64,000 nt of DNA. It comes from Ornithodoros turicata. Its lineage: Eukaryota > Arthropoda > Arachnida > Ixodida > Argasidae. Positions 41,192-53,810 of the stretch are shown piece after piece. A program made the translations under genes and the position numbers. Position 1 is the first letter of the stretch; each line of letters opens with the position of its first letter. The stretch spans positions 101,029,962 through 101,093,961 of the forward strand of contig NC_088202.1 in assembly GCF_037126465.1 (NCBI RefSeq), in the 5' to 3' direction. The notes under the pieces were generated by a model. The model did not search any database and was not told the DNA's origin. It worked only from the letters and a program-made list of their open reading frames with translations.

Positions 41192-42960
41192 ATATAGAAG
41201 GCAATGGTTACAGGCCTCATCCCGGCTAAACACCAGGTAGACCGGGAGCGGATTCACCTGATCGTCACGTATAGTTCAGAGTTTCTCCATGAAGTCAAAA
41301 AAGCTAGTTCTGCAAACTATTCAGTGTGTAACGGTGGGCAGCACAGATTAAATTCTCATGTACTGCACAAGAAATAAGGGAGGCTGGGGAGAGATGTTAG
41401 ATTTTTTACTTCTGATATCGGCTGTGACGAAAGTGCGTTCGTCAGGCTGATGAGACCAATTAGTGCAATCTTTTGGCTACACAGAGCACATATTAAACAA
41501 AACGTGGCTTAAAGAATAGTATATAAAAAACGCTCCCCGCGAAGGTTGGCAAGTGTGGCAATACGTCCGGGGCAGGTCGTTTCGTCTGCGTTCCTCATGT
41601 TTATTGTGGATGTGCACCAAATAGAGCGCCCATTGGCAGGGCATATGAAAAACAAACTGAACGAGAATAATAAAAAAAAACCTGCTATCTTAACACAATG
41701 TACAAGACTACTCACTCATACTCACTCATACTCACATCATACTCACTCATGCAAAGTGCTGGCTCGATCAGTTCGCACTAACGGATTCCTATATTCGCTC
41801 CATCAATTGATGATCACCGTGTGGAATAATTGCCCATGTGTCATTACCTATAAACAGTATTTAGGAGAATTTATTGACCAGTGTGTAAACTTCTTCTGCT
41901 GCCACTAACTAAACAATGTATACTCAGACGCTTATACTGTTATTACCTTTATAGCCCCCCCCCCCCACCTTATGTAACGCCCAACCCAGGGCCCTTAAAG
42001 TGGTACCCCGCAACAAAATCACACAAAGGTTGTGATATATCCGTAATCTTTGGGATGACAGGAAGATGTACGAAATATCTCGGTTGAAAACTGCGCAGAT
42101 TTTACTCAAACAAACTATTACGAAGCTAGCGCTTCGCCTCTCTGAAGCGAGAGGGCACTGAAAGCAACACACTGCCTCTGCACACTGCAGACATCATCCG
42201 GCATCCGGCAAGCGAGAAAGAATGCAGGCTTGGAAGCAGACGACAATGCTGGGTGACGTCACCGAATCCTCCTCCGGACGAACCGCCGCAGTATGGCGCT
42301 CTGCTTTCTGCTCTTCGCATTTGAGTTTCGGTTAGCTATTGTCATCATTTACGAATGAAATTCTCGCGCAAAATGAATGCGAATGTTGTATTCGGCATCG
42401 AGGGTGTGGTTCGTGTTCGGTATGATGCTCACCTATTTTTTTTTTTTTTTCGAATCCTTGCGACGTCTCCCTTTAAGGTTACAATAAGTGAAATAAATGA
42501 AATGAAAGACTAGCTGTATAGGTTTAATGGATGCACTGCAAGCTATCAGTTGTAGGCCGACATTGTACATGGAAGAACCTGAACCAAAATAATACACGAT
42601 CCCTCAGATGTACTACAAAAAGCCATACAAGCAGTCTCGTGTGGATATAATTTGCGGCGTCACTGGCGCTGCCAGTTCAAACACGTGACAATCTACCTCA
42701 CCAGAAATGGCACAACTTACCCCGACAGAACCCACAGTGTCTTCAACTCACGACTGCACTCAGCTGTCCAATGTATTCTGCTGAAAATCCGTGAAAATGT
42801 TTCCAAAAGTTGAATAAATATTAAGATCATGTGCACCATTTAGAGCATTTATTACGCGTAGCGCAACATTTGAAATTTGCGTAACGGAAAATTTTACTTA
42901 CTGGTCACTGAAACATGTTTTGCGCGGTGTGCTTGTAGCCAGGCTTTTCACAACGGTGAA
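41192..42960. other. Stretch with only simple repeats recognised
   Basis: A short tandem of ACTCATACTC lies at 41705-41752 and a C-tract at 41957-41967. A CG-rich segment at 42130-42320 has no recognised similarity. Confidence 0.35.
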
Positions 42961-42974
42961 AGTTTGTTCTGTCA

Positions 42975-43285
42975 GTGGCTACATTAGTGGTTAGTGGCAC
43001 ACTAACAAACAGCGAGGAAACTGTGCAGCTCCTCCGCTTCCGCTTTCTTCTATTGGAACAACTAGTGTAACTTGCCCGTGTTACAACTCTCCCCGGTCTC
43101 TCCCACACCCCAAAGGGAAGGGATACATTGAAATCTGCTCTCCACGGCTTTGACAACAGAAACTTCGATATAGTAAAGGCGCTGGATGTCTGCAAGAAGA
43201 GGAACGCAGCGTTGTCGGAGCTTTATAAACTTTACAATGAGTGTGGCTATGAAAACAGTCTATATATTGGGCCAGCGTATTAGGC
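42975..43285 (+). other. Unassigned coding-like segment, one in-frame stop
   Basis: One + strand frame reads LSVATLVVSGTLTNSEETVQ onward to a TAA at 43068, then about 70 more open codons including NFDIVKALDVCKKRN and SELYKLYNECGYE before TAG at 43280. The composition is protein-like. No family recognised; it could be a decayed exon or transposon coding piece. Confidence 0.25.
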
Positions 43286-43574
43286 CTGTGTTATCGAGTT
43301 CCCAGTTCTTTACTTTTACGTTATCGCTATTTTGTGCACTTATAGGATGCAGTTATGCATTAGCGCGTGCATATGCATAGGCTGTTCAGGGAGGCATATG
43401 CGGGGTGCGAGGAGAGGAAGAATGGTGATATTTTTCTTTCTTCCTTTCTTTCTGGAAGGGGGCTCACTACGGCTGTAGCAGAGTTTCATCTGTTACGAAT
43501 TCAATTTTTGTCTTCTGTTTCTTGTAACATGCACATCAAATCGTACCAATATTATTTCACACTTTTTACATGTG

Positions 43575-44400
43575 CAACGCGTGCATCCTGGATGGAGAGC
43601 CGTTATGCCATTGGCCACTAACAAGTGCAAACACATGTCATTATGTCGCACTAATCATACGCTCACTTATTCTCTAGATAATATCATACTTGACATTGTA
43701 AGTTCATATAAGTATTTGGGTGTTCATATAACTAACAACCTCACATGGGATCTTCACATTAATCATGTATACTCGAAATCTAACCAGATGCCAGGCTTCA
43801 TCAAACGTAACTACTCCAAAGCACCTATCGAACTGAAGCTTCAACTGTACACCACACTAGTTCGCTCTAAAATTGAATACGCGGAGTCTATTTGGGATCC
43901 TTACCAGGATCACCTCATTCGGAAATTAGAATCGGTACAGAACAGGGCTGCTCGGTTCATTTTTTCAGATTACTCACATCATTCTAGAGTCAGCGAGCTC
44001 AAATGTCGCGCCTCTCTACCACCTCTTTCTGTACACCGTAAAATCTCTCGTCTGTTGCTATTTCATAAAAGCTATTATGATGACACTCTTCCCGGGTATT
44101 CTCTTTTTTCTCCTCTTCACCGTATACCTAGGTACTTCCATCAACCTTAAAAAGGTCATCATTCCCTTTAGCCGAACTAATCACTTCCAGAACTCATTCG
44201 TTCACAAGACAGCTAGTGGCAGGAATGCCTTACCTGCAACCATCGCAGTGGTCCGGGACTCAACAAGGTTCCGTACTTTACTCCATGACATATTTGATGT
44301 GTAACTTTGTATGTGTAACTTTTCCTTTGCTTCTTTGTTATTTCCACTCCCCTCTGTAATTCCATGTGACTTGAGGGTAAATAAATAAATAAATAAAGAA
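43575..44400 (+). pseudogene. CR1-like LINE 3' end
   Basis: Translation gives MPLATNKCKHM, SSYKYLGVHITNNLTWD, YTTLVRSKIEYAESIWDPY and LESVQNRAARFIF, the RT thumb and C-terminal region of CR1/Jockey-type LINEs. A frame break near 44140 is followed by ASGRNALPATIA. It ends in (AAAT)n at 44380-44397, as CR1/L2 elements do. No RNase H domain. 5' truncated. Confidence 0.8.
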
Positions 44401-46687
44401 AGAAGGAGAGAGTAGTGTACCCGTTGCTATGTGCAGCTATAACACCCTAAATACCTCCTTGATTATCCAGAGAATGTAGCACGAGGTCTGGCCTATAAGT
44501 ATTGGCTGCGCCGACGATGGCTTATTACGGGAGCCCATATTGAAATAGCTGAGCTGAGACGGAATATATATAACCACCGGCACAGGACAGGAAGATGAGA
44601 GGGGCCCCGGTATCAGATGTAGGATGCGTGGTTGGTATAATCAAAGCCCTGTAGAAAACAATCTTTTTGCAGCGCAGCGCATTCCCTAAGGTAACATAAC
44701 CGGCATCCCTGTAGCATTACCACCGTTATCTGGACAATGAAGAAGCAGTTAAAATGTAACAATTGACCCCAACGAACAAAGCCTGTGCCACGCGTGATTT
44801 TCAGGCCCTCAACTGATGCGAATTCCCGTCTTGTTTTCTCCTACTTTGGCGCTAGGTTGTGTACGACAAGAAGAAATGTTAAAGTGCCACAACGAACTAA
44901 ATCTCGTGTCGTCAGAATCCTACCAAAGTTATGTTACTGAAATCTTCTTGTCTCACTTTACATTCCTGGAAAATATTTTGTCTCTACGTGACGCGAAAGC
45001 TAGCGAAAATTAATTTTTAGTTTTGAGAACTGTGACGTCATGTTAGGCTCCGACGGAGCGCCCAACTCTCATCTTGCGGCGTTTTTGCCCTTCGCGTCTT
45101 CCGGGGGGCTCTTTTTTTGCACTCCGTTAGCTGTGCCCCACGTGACATACCAACCGACTGCCCCGACATTCGTGAAAGCACAAAGGAGGGAAAAGACATC
45201 TCTCCCATTTTCCTCTCTTTCGATCAGTGTCACGTGTCTTCTCTACCACATAACCTTCCCCGGACGCCGGCGTCGTTGCTAGGAGAGGAGTGCCCTCTCC
45301 AGAACATGACATCATTCCAATTTGTGGGCTTATGGTTACGTCACCTGCTCCTCGCGTCATCGAAACTTGTGGAGGCTCAGCAGATCTTCAAAAATTGACA
45401 GAAATGCACAGTGTTCGTAAACAGGATTGAAATTTCGCGTATAGAATCCTTGAGCCACTTTCTTTTCATGGACTAAATAAAATAAACGGTGTTTTCCGAG
45501 TCCGGAGTGGTACTTTAGAGGGGCAATTAATAGGTATACAAGGTGCAGTTTTTTTCTAATACAGTGTTTAGTTGGCTACGACGGAAGGTTTCCAAAAGTT
45601 GTTGTAGCAAAAAGGTACATAATGGCTCTAAACCCACTGAATATTCACTGCACTCTTTCGCGCGCATGCCCCACCCTGCGATGCCCTGGGTACAATAGCC
45701 ACACGTCATTTTGACGTCGCGCACCATCAACCATTCCAAATGCGGGACGCTTATAAATTGATTTTGTTGTAACATCGATAAGTGAGCTCAAGTGTAAACA
45801 TCTGTCCAATTGTCAATCCTAAGGTAGCCAGATCAAAAGGTAACAAAACCCACAATGTTCCATTTCGCGTGCGCACTATATGTTTTCGGCGCTGTATTTC
45901 TCCGCGAGGTCATCGCGATGCTCCCGAAACCGGTTAATTCACGAATCACGAGCTGCAGCTTGCCCCATTCGGGCCCGTCATTGGCTAGGAGAGCAAAATC
46001 TCCCCCACCTCCAGTTTCTGGAATGCGGTGTTGCTATGTGCTGGAACGTTGTGTCGCTCGTGACCCGGTTCCAGGGTTGAAGGAGAGACTCACGCGGATA
46101 ATGCTCTTTGAATGGCATTGTTTCGTGGTAAAGACGCTCGCTCGAAGTAAATAAATTCCAGATCTGGATATCGTGAGCAACGTTCTCTCATGGAGCATAA
46201 TAATTGGAGAATATTCTTCCAGCTGTACAGTGCCCCTCTAATGCGCACTTACGTCTAAATACCAACTTACATAGATCCTTATACAACAAGTGTGAAGAAG
46301 TGTAGTTGAGCAGACAACTCTGAGTATAACCGACAACGCAGCAGAGATTGAAATATGGCTGTTGTCGAAAAAGCCAGACAGCGACGGGCTTTGTGGATGT
46401 GTTTGTCTGTTTGTGGGTCTGCCAGCTGCAGCATGGTTAATTCACACCATGTTCGACAGAGTCCAGTACTGGAATTAGTTCTAGTCAAAATGTGGCCCCG
46501 ATGTGCTGAGGTACCATTGTGTGCAAAATGTCAGCGCACGGTATTATGTCAGTCATGTTTTGGCGTTGGTGATTCGCTTGGGCCTGCTGGCCAAGAACTC
46601 CGCTTTCAGGAGGACTTGGAAAAGTAATTCTGGAACATGAAAGCGTGCTCTGGTGCTCAGAGTGTCACGAAATGAAAACGGACCGCA
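44401..46687. other. Intergenic stretch without recognised gene
   Basis: GC-richer at 45020-45370 with a TGACGTCA at about 45033. No coding similarity recognised. Confidence 0.35.
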
Positions 46688-46940
46688 TCTTTGAGAATTT
46701 GTGGGTTTCCGACGCGAGACAGCTACGACCATGAACCATGCCACAGTGGTCGTTCTGTGGGTCAGTTTTGCCCACCTGGGAGTTCTTTAATGTAGGCCTA
46801 AAGCTCACCACGTGGCACATCGTATTTAATGTCCCTTGCGAAAGACGACGTGTCTAAGCAACTTGCGCCCTGCCACCGAGTTCCTGGCGTTCCAGGCCGT
46901 GATCGAACCAGGAACCTTGGTATCAGTAGACCGCCTGTCT
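46688..46940 (-). repeat. Second copy of the Ruka-like SINE
   Basis: Minus strand: CCTGGTTCGATCACGG (B-box-like), GGCAGGGCGCAAGTTGCTTA and AACTCCCAGGTGGGCAAAA match the 36532 copy in order. Confidence 0.6.
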
Positions 46941-47224
46941 GAAAAGCTGGAAATGAGCTGGAATGCCAGCGGATAGGCAACTACTACGTATAACGTGCCA
47001 CCACAGTACTCGGTGCACGGACTTTTCCCTGGCCACTCTGCTCGGCCCAGTACGACGTCACACACAGCGGTCTGTGACCAAAGCAGTTCTGACTTTCTTG
47101 AGCGATTCAGGTCTTATGAACAGCCTGTGAACTCAATCGTGCAATCTCATTCCTCTCTGCCCCACCCTCACCCTCGACGCATTAACCTCATGCTTTCCTT
47201 TTAAAGTCATCTTCTGTCATCCAT

Positions 47225-47560
47225 CTCATCATTCTTTCACCGTTTGTTAGTCATCTTTTTTTTTGTTTGTCATCGTTGTCTTTAATGTACCTCATCATTC
47301 TTTCATCCTTTGTTAGTTTATCCTTTATTTCCTAATTCGTTTTCTTTTCTTTTTATTTATTTCTTATTTCTTAATTTTCTTTCTTTATTTATTTATTATT
47401 CCTTCTTCTTTCTTTCTTTAATTTTTTCTTTTGTTTTTATTTAGTTCTTATTTCTTAATTTTCTTTATTTATTTATTTATTATTCCTTCTTTCTTTCTTT
47501 AATTTTTCTTTTCTTTTCATTTATTTCTTAATTTTATTTATTTATTTATTTTCGGAATAG
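47225..47560 (+). repeat. T-rich tandem repeats, period about 86 bases
   Basis: TTATTTATTATTCCTTCTTTCTTTC-like segments recur near 47390 and 47475; CATCATTCTTTCA recurs near 47225 and 47285. Low complexity, no coding sense. Confidence 0.7.
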
Positions 47561-47639
47561 CAAGCCGACGTCCCGTTTGGCTGACCTTTCCCCCGTTTTT
47601 TCCTTTTCGTCTAATAAATATATCCCCCCCCCCCCCCCC
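47561..47639 (+). repeat. LINE 3' terminus ending in a C-tract
   Basis: GGAATAGCAAGCCGACG...GGCTGACCTTTCCC matches the 3' UTR start of the 52.1 and 57.2 kb LINEs. It ends CTAATAAATATAT followed by 16 or so C's (47624-47639). Confidence 0.55.
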
Positions 47640-47794
47640 AGTACTCCCTGGAAGAAGTGTGTTTTTTCGCTGGCGCATTCGGGGCGTGTGAACACCGGAA
47701 CAGAAAATGTGTGACGCATCCAGTTGAGCATATCACTGTTGCTGGCTTTCGCTTGGGTCACTTGCACTCGCGGACTTGTTGTTCCGCAAAAAAA

Positions 47795-47835
47795 AAAAAT
47801 AATAATAATAATAAATAAATAAATAAATAAATAAA
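47795..47835. repeat. (AAT)n/(AAAT)n microsatellite
   Basis: AATAATAATAATAATAAATA followed by further TAAA units. Confidence 0.9.
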
Positions 47836-47839
47836 ACGA

Positions 47840-49029
47840 AGAGACCGGGCATATACAATGACCCCTGTGCTAAAGGGGGTGACCATAGCCAATGCTTCTA
47901 TCAGTTGGTTTTGGGTACAGTTTTGTCTCGACTTGGCTCCTGGAATGATACCGATCTTTAGTACCCAAGATTATGAGGCACGCACACCGCAAGCCTGTCG
48001 TCTACTGTGGTTTACATGCGTGCGAAGGCAACGCATCGAATGCACGTCACAAGCTTAGGTTGCGCCACGTAGTGTCACATCTGAAACTTAGAGAGCTACA
48101 CTTTCGACGCAGCGTTTTGTGCTGTTTCGCACACTTCAGTCTGGCCACGAAAACAGGGCAACATGTCATGACTCAAGACGCTGTGCCAAGTCAGATATGC
48201 GACCTGTATTCAGCTTGAACATCTGGAAAAGTCACCATGACCGGAAACCAACACGCTTGTGACATGAACTGTTACACATAACTTCCAAATGAGTCACACT
48301 GGAATTAATAATTGAAATGAGCACATAAATAGCAATTAAAACAACATATCGTCTCAAATGTCTTAGCCAAAGTACAACAGGTACATTAGCCATATTGTTT
48401 ACGCCTGTTGACGCTCATATAGTCATCAATATTATTAGTTGTTGCATGATTATGAAGACATCCGCACGCAGCGACACGTTGTGGTTGGGACCCAATCGAG
48501 TTGTACCCTAACAAATTACAGCCACACAAAGCACCGGAATGAAAAGGTACGAAGGCAAATATCTGAGCTAAAGAGAATCAAAACTCATTCGCCGTTCAAA
48601 TCAAAAACTGTGCCGTCCCGCAGTTGTATCAACAGGGCGACGTGTACGGAAGTTTTACTGTGGGGTGTCCAGTAACGAGCACGCGTGTAGGCAACAGGAA
48701 TAAGAGTGAAACCTGAGATTCGTTCTCCTAAAACCAGCGAGGCGAAGTGCAAACTAAGCCCCTTCATTAAGCAGTTGTTATCGGATGCGCATAAGGTGCT
48801 TTGACCGTTACATTGCAATCGTCCGACCTCATTTCTCAGTATCGCGGAAGTATGTAATATAAAACCATCGCCCGTTTCAACGGAACTTGAAATGAAAACA
48901 TGACATGAAAGAAACGGGAGTACCCAACGCACGAGAACATTCACTTGCAGTATTCTGACTTTTGCAGAGAGCGAGAAACTCACCCTGACTGCGCCAGGGA
49001 CGACGAGTCCCATCTGGACCCTCTGTATG
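47840..49029. other. Stretch without recognised feature
   Basis: No coding similarity seen. The long minus-strand frame 49316-48585 overlaps a repeat and shows no motif. Confidence 0.35.
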
Positions 49030-49297
49030 GTACAGTGATTTATGCAGCCGCCCTGCATCCCCCAAATGATGGTCATGGTGATGTCACAAAGAAAAAGTGG
49101 GGACACTCCAAGATGTGGGGCCAAATGCTTGGCGACACTCCCCAAACATTTTTCGTTTGCATCCCCGAAAAGGTGGTCTGTCTGATTTAAGCAATATACA
49201 CACGATCGGCAATGATACATAAAGCTATTATGCAATGTAACTGTAATAATGACCCACCCACCCCTAAGCTTGCGATTCGGGATGAACCACTGCTGCA
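49030..49297. repeat. Dispersed TIR repeat 'GCAGTGGTTCATCC', copy C
   Basis: The right end CTTGCGATTCGGGATGAACC is well kept. The middle shares TTGGCGACACTCCCC and CGGCAATGATA with copies A and B. The left limit is approximate. Confidence 0.5.
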
Positions 49298-49790
49298 TAG
49301 GGTTCAACCTGTTCACTTTCTTTTATTCACTATCTCCGACGGTAATTCTTAATCCTATTCCTTGTCCCGCATACCAATAACCTCAAGATCGGATTTCACA
49401 GTTTCACTGGTCAACAACAACAAATAATTACAGGAAGGTTACGGTTGTGTAACGCGAATTTCAGCAGTAGCTGACGTGTGTGGATGTTAACACTTTTATT
49501 GCTGATATATGCACAACTAATTTAGAGTAACGAGTACTGCCTTGTGATCTGTGAAGTGACTGGTGATGTGTAGAGCTGGGATTAGTGGGACAAAAACAAA
49601 CAAACTAAACTAAAATCTGGACAAAAGCGGGACAGGAAACGCTGAAAAATCGGGACACTTTCCGGGATAACGTACCCTTTTCTCTGAGTGTCCAAAATGT
49701 TTTTATTAGCTTTAGATGATTTCAACTTGTTTTGCATCACAGAAACCGACAGCCTATTCTCGTGCGTTGAAGGACATGGTCAGGAACGTT

Positions 49791-50156
49791 TCAAGCGTCT
49801 TTTTGCTCAGGCTGTGCATGCCTTTTCTCCGTTAACAGATTCTTGAAGTCTGAGAACGATGGCTCCGCTTCTACAGAGACGAGAGGCAAAAATCTGAGTG
49901 CTCGTTTTGCATCAAAGTCATAATCGCCACTTAGAGTTCTTGGTGAACGAACCCGCTCTATGTCAGGGTTTTTGTCATGCGACTTACGAAGGTTGTCTTT
50001 CACTGGACCGTCCAATTTATTTGTCGCAAAGTCCAAGATTTGAAATTGCTTCTCAACATCGCTCGCGCCGTCGGGTTCTGGCGACGTACGCGCCGCAGGC
50101 GAGTCGCTCGGGCTGCACCGCTCGGGCCGGCCGCTTCTCTCCCTCGCCGTGTGCAT
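49791..50156 (-). other. Possible hAT-type transposase C-terminal remnant
   Basis: The minus-strand frame contains LRFLPLVSVEAEPSFSDFKN followed by LLTEKRHA, which resembles the dimerisation-region 'S.EAERSFS..K..LT..R' of hAT/ZBED transposases. Nothing else of the domain is evident. The N-terminal part is arginine-rich. Tentative. Confidence 0.3.
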
Positions 50157-50209
50157 TCACGTCTGCTCGGAGAGTTTCTTACGCGCAGAGGTTGTAAAAT
50201 TAAATTATG

Positions 50210-50520
50210 AATGATGATGTCTTGGTGCGCTTCCTCGTTTATTTTGCGGGGCCAATGCATGCCGGGTTAATATAATTTGATAACCTAGCATGAAACGCAT
50301 GCGAAGGTGGTGGTGGTGGTGGTGTGCAGGCAGCGGGGCAATGGCATAGAGTTCGTTCAGTAGGGCTGTAGCTGTTAGAAAACTCACAAGCGGTCGAAGA
50401 GCCCAGCGCTGGTGCGTGGGATTGCGCAAAGTTCCAAGAAACTTCGACACACGTGAATGTTCTGATGTCGATGGTGTAGCTGGGACAGCTGAGGTCAACC
50501 TGATACCGAAACCAAGGGGG
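50210..50520 (-). pseudogene. Possible LINE C-terminal fragment
   Basis: The minus-strand frame has SKFLGTLRNPTHQRWALRPL and VSFLTATALLNEL, similar in layout to [14 protein letters not shown]...[12 protein letters not shown] at the end of the 30 kb LINE. The cysteine motif is absent. Confidence 0.35.
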
Positions 50521-50524
50521 CGCA

Positions 50525-52074
50525 CACTGAGAAAGAAGGAATTGTTAGGTGACGCCCTTTGGGGGAGTCAAATCCTTAAACATATATAAAGCTCCTATAC
50601 CGGAGTCAAGAGACTACCTTCGTTGGGGGAATAGTGTTACCTGCTGTGAGCAGTGGAGCTGTCTGACGCTTGGTGGAGCCATATGGCCTGCATGACTTCA
50701 GGTGTTTTCTCGTGTGTTTATGATGATGTATTGTTAGCATTACTAATATTAATATTAATGGAGCTGCATGACTGTCACACTTCTGCAAAAAAAAAAAAAA
50801 AGAAAAACCACCCTTCACGACTGCGGCAGGTCAACTGAATCATAATCATAATACAAAAAGACACGTGCATGCGTAAAAGCTATCAAGCTGGTAGTGCCTA
50901 CCAAGCATTCATTCCATGGTGTCCGGACATGTTGCAGCATTGACTGATTGTTGAGCAGAGACCTCTCCTTATTTGTGCGCCTAAAGCACTTCGTCCTTGC
51001 CGAATTATATTGTGCAAAAGATCATGAAGTACACAGATTAGGCGCTCATCATTATAGTGATATCATTTTGTGGTTGGTTTATGTTTCCAAATCGCACATC
51101 GTCTGTTTATACAACAACAACAATAAACGGAAGAGAAGTGATGATGACATGGCATGTTTATACAGAATGTTCATTGTAAATGGGAAAACAAAAACGACAT
51201 AACTCGCCGGTAGAATCATTTCGTATCCTGAATAGAATCAATGTAAATGTAGTTCAAGTTGTGGCCCGTTTCGCCTTGTGAACTACCAGCGATTTCTTCG
51301 TTCCTTCGTGTTTTTCAATACCGTGCACTAACCGGCCGTGTCAAAGTTGTGCCGTCGTCCTTTCTTTTTCTTAATAAACATATTCCCCCCCCCCCCCCCG
51401 TCGCGGAACACTGATAAAAACGATACAGAAGTGATAGAGAAACGAGGGAAATTATGCCGGGATCAGCCAGTCTTGCCTATGTCAAATACGCATATCAACA
51501 ATTCCACCCACTCATTTATGAAACGTTCTTACCTGTGACGCATTACACGGCAAATAACTCCAACCTTGCTCAAAGAGAAAATCGCGAAGCATCTGACACT
51601 TTCCAAGAGACTTTGATAGGTATAGCACCTTAGGCCTGGAAGGACATGTATTATGAAAACCACAGTAGTCGACCACAAATCAAAGGAGCACACGCACCCT
51701 AATATGCGCATATCACCAGCACATCAAGGATCGTCTTTAGTTTCATCAACTCAGTGGGCCGAAGCTCCTGGAAGAACAATAAAGGCTAGAGCGAACTCTA
51801 TGCCGTAGTTGGTGATAGGTTGTGGACGCCGATGGTGTATTGATTTCCTAGGAGGTCTACACACCGAAAGCTTCACAAACTCCAAGCTGCATTGGTACTG
51901 CTCTCATTGGAAATTACCGCATATCGTATACGCGTATAGAATACAGTCAAATGTTTTGCAGGTTAGTGTGTGAACAACAACAACAGAAAAATTAATGATA
52001 ATGAATGGGAAAATTCGCCACATGAGGTGCGGCTCACTACCCCAAGGCACAATGAACAGGATGAGGTGTCTGAT
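50525..52074. other. Stretch with a second C-tract tail only
   Basis: TTAATAAACATATT plus 15 C's at 51371-51399 resembles the LINE tail at 47611. Otherwise I recognise no coding or element structure. Confidence 0.35.
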
Positions 52075-52324
52075 GGGGGGGGGGGGGGGATATGTTTAAT
52101 GCAAAGTTAAAAAAAAGAGAAGGGAAAGGTTAGCCACGGTGCGGGCTTGCTATTCCCTAAAGCTTTCAGGCAAACAAAAACAAAAGAACACCCAAACAGC
52201 TGGGATACAGAAAATTATGAAAAAAAAAAACAAACAAACAGAGGAAAGAGCTCCTTCACTAATCGTTGGGCATAGGACGCATCAGAGAATGCCCAGGAGT
52301 TTAGATTCCCGAAGGCATCGTGTG
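52075..52324 (-). pseudogene. LINE 3' UTR with C-tract tail (minus strand)
   Basis: Nearly the same sequence as 57170-57390 (TATGTTTAATGCAAAGT, TTAGCCACGGTG.GGGCTTGCTATTCC, CTCCTTCACTAATCGTTG). The outer edge is a G-run on the + strand at 52075-52089, i.e. a C-tract at the LINE's 3' end. Confidence 0.75.
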
Positions 52325-52408
52325 AAAATGACGAAAAAGAAGTAGCGCGAGCCATTTGTACACTCAGGAGGCAGAAAGTCCCGGTTTGACTTGAACACCT
52401 CTCGTAGA
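52325..52408 (-). mobile_element. Terminal fragment of the deleted-mariner family
   Basis: ACGAAAAAGAAGTAGCGCGA through AAAGTCCCGGTTTGACTTGA to the TIR end matches the 5' terminus of the copies at 39 and 59.7 kb. The rest is missing. Confidence 0.8.
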
Positions 52409-52409
52409 T

Positions 52410-52565
52410 AGAGTGCCCTCTCATGTCAAGATGGCTTAGTTCCTCCAGTATTTCCACAACCACGGCGCCAGTGATCCACGAATATGGTTCGCTATACACT
52501 GAAGAGCTGCCTTGGAGTCGCAGAATATCACCCAGCTGCTGACAGCTGCCAATGGAATGTCTTTG
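52410..52565 (-). pseudogene. LINE RNase H fragment
   Basis: Minus strand: SSWVIFCDSKAALQCIANHI, the RNase H 'TDSKAAL' block. It adjoins the mariner fragment, so the LINE was broken by that insertion or a later deletion. Confidence 0.6.
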
Positions 52566-53329
52566 TTAAGTGCTAAAGTGTGAGGGTTTTTAGCGCTTTT
52601 AGTACATGGTATATACTGATATCGGATACGGTGTTCTCTTTGTGAAAGCTAATGATTACGACAGTCGGGGGCGGTGGAAGAAGGAGGCCCCCGTGAATTT
52701 GTGAAGGGGGCGCAAAATTCCAATGGAGGTGAGACGCCAAAGCGTTACATCAGGTGCCGCATGCGAATCAAGTGCCATGAACCGTTCCCTTTGTCGTTTT
52801 GGGACCCGGGCATGAATTAGTGGTGGCGGTGGGGGATAGAAGGGGGCGCTGGTTGTGATCTGGAGTTCCCGGGAATTCAGGACGTTGCGCCGCCCCTAAC
52901 GTACGGTTAATTTCAAACTCTCCGCTGCAACGGTAGCAATGAGGTAATGGGATAGTGTCAGAGGTCACGTGATCCTCTCCTCTGCGCTTGGGAAAAAATA
53001 ATTGCGTCGCTTGTGCACGTTGCTCATCCGAACTGGCGACGGCTGTGTAAAATAGAAAGCAGATGGAGCGAGAAGGGGATGGGGCGAGGGTGTCAACGGC
53101 GAAAAGAGGGTCAAAAGCGAGTAACACCCCTTAACACCCTTTTTTCTTAGAGTGTAAAGGTAAGGTCTAGCCGGAGTCAACGCACGCACGAGGGACGTGA
53201 AATAATGAGGAAGTCTACTTGGCAAGCTGAAGAACAAGTGATGCCATAGTAATACATTGGGTCGTGCAAGGTTGACCGATACTTTTATTGCTTTAAGTAC
53301 AATGGGAAATTCTGGAAGCACCAAACTAT

Positions 53330-53525
53330 GTCAGCTTTTCAAAGTAGCATATTCACCATGCGCATCTAGACACCGCTGCCATTGCTGTGGCAACTCTTTG
53401 ATGTCTTCGGCGTAGAAAGAAAGGGGCTGTTGCCGTAGCCACTACAGGATATGTTTCTGGAGGGCTTCATCTGTGTGGAACGTCTTCCCTTCCAGGTGCT
53501 CTTTAAAGGGGCTATGAACTCTACC
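53330..53525 (-). pseudogene. mariner transposase C-terminus
   Basis: Minus strand: EHLEGKTFHTDEALQKHIL, stop, WLRQQPLSFYAEDIKELPQQ and CLDAHGEYATL, a mariner C-terminal module of a different subfamily from the 39 and 60 kb copies. Confidence 0.7.
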
Positions 53526-53619
53526 AAGCTAGCCCGCCGACTGTGTCGCCTCCAAACGGCTATTTTAACTCGTTGGCTGTGACACCTTTTGTATAGATGA
53601 ATGCGATAGGTCCGTATCT

Positions 53620-53810
53620 TCACCGCATATAGCACGCCCCTAGCCAACCATCATCCCGAATGACAATGTTCTGGCCACTGATTTGTTCATAGCGGCAGGT
53701 GGAGCTTGTTATGTAGCCATTATGTACGGCACAATTGGCACAAAATAGGCTCCGTCTCCGTTTTGAACAAATCAGGGACGAGAACGTTGTCATTCGATAT
53801 GGGCTGGGAT
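53620..53810. repeat. Fragment of the 'CATAGCAC..CTAGCCAACC' TIR family
   Basis: CTTCACCGCATATAGCACGC then CTAGCCAACCATCATC matches the left end at 24168-24200. CGAATGACAA is mirrored by TTGTCATTCG at 53789. No matching far terminus seen. Confidence 0.55.

Noticed and set aside
48585..49316. 243-codon minus-strand frame
   Set aside because: No recognisable domain, and its N-terminal third lies in the dispersed TIR repeat copy C.
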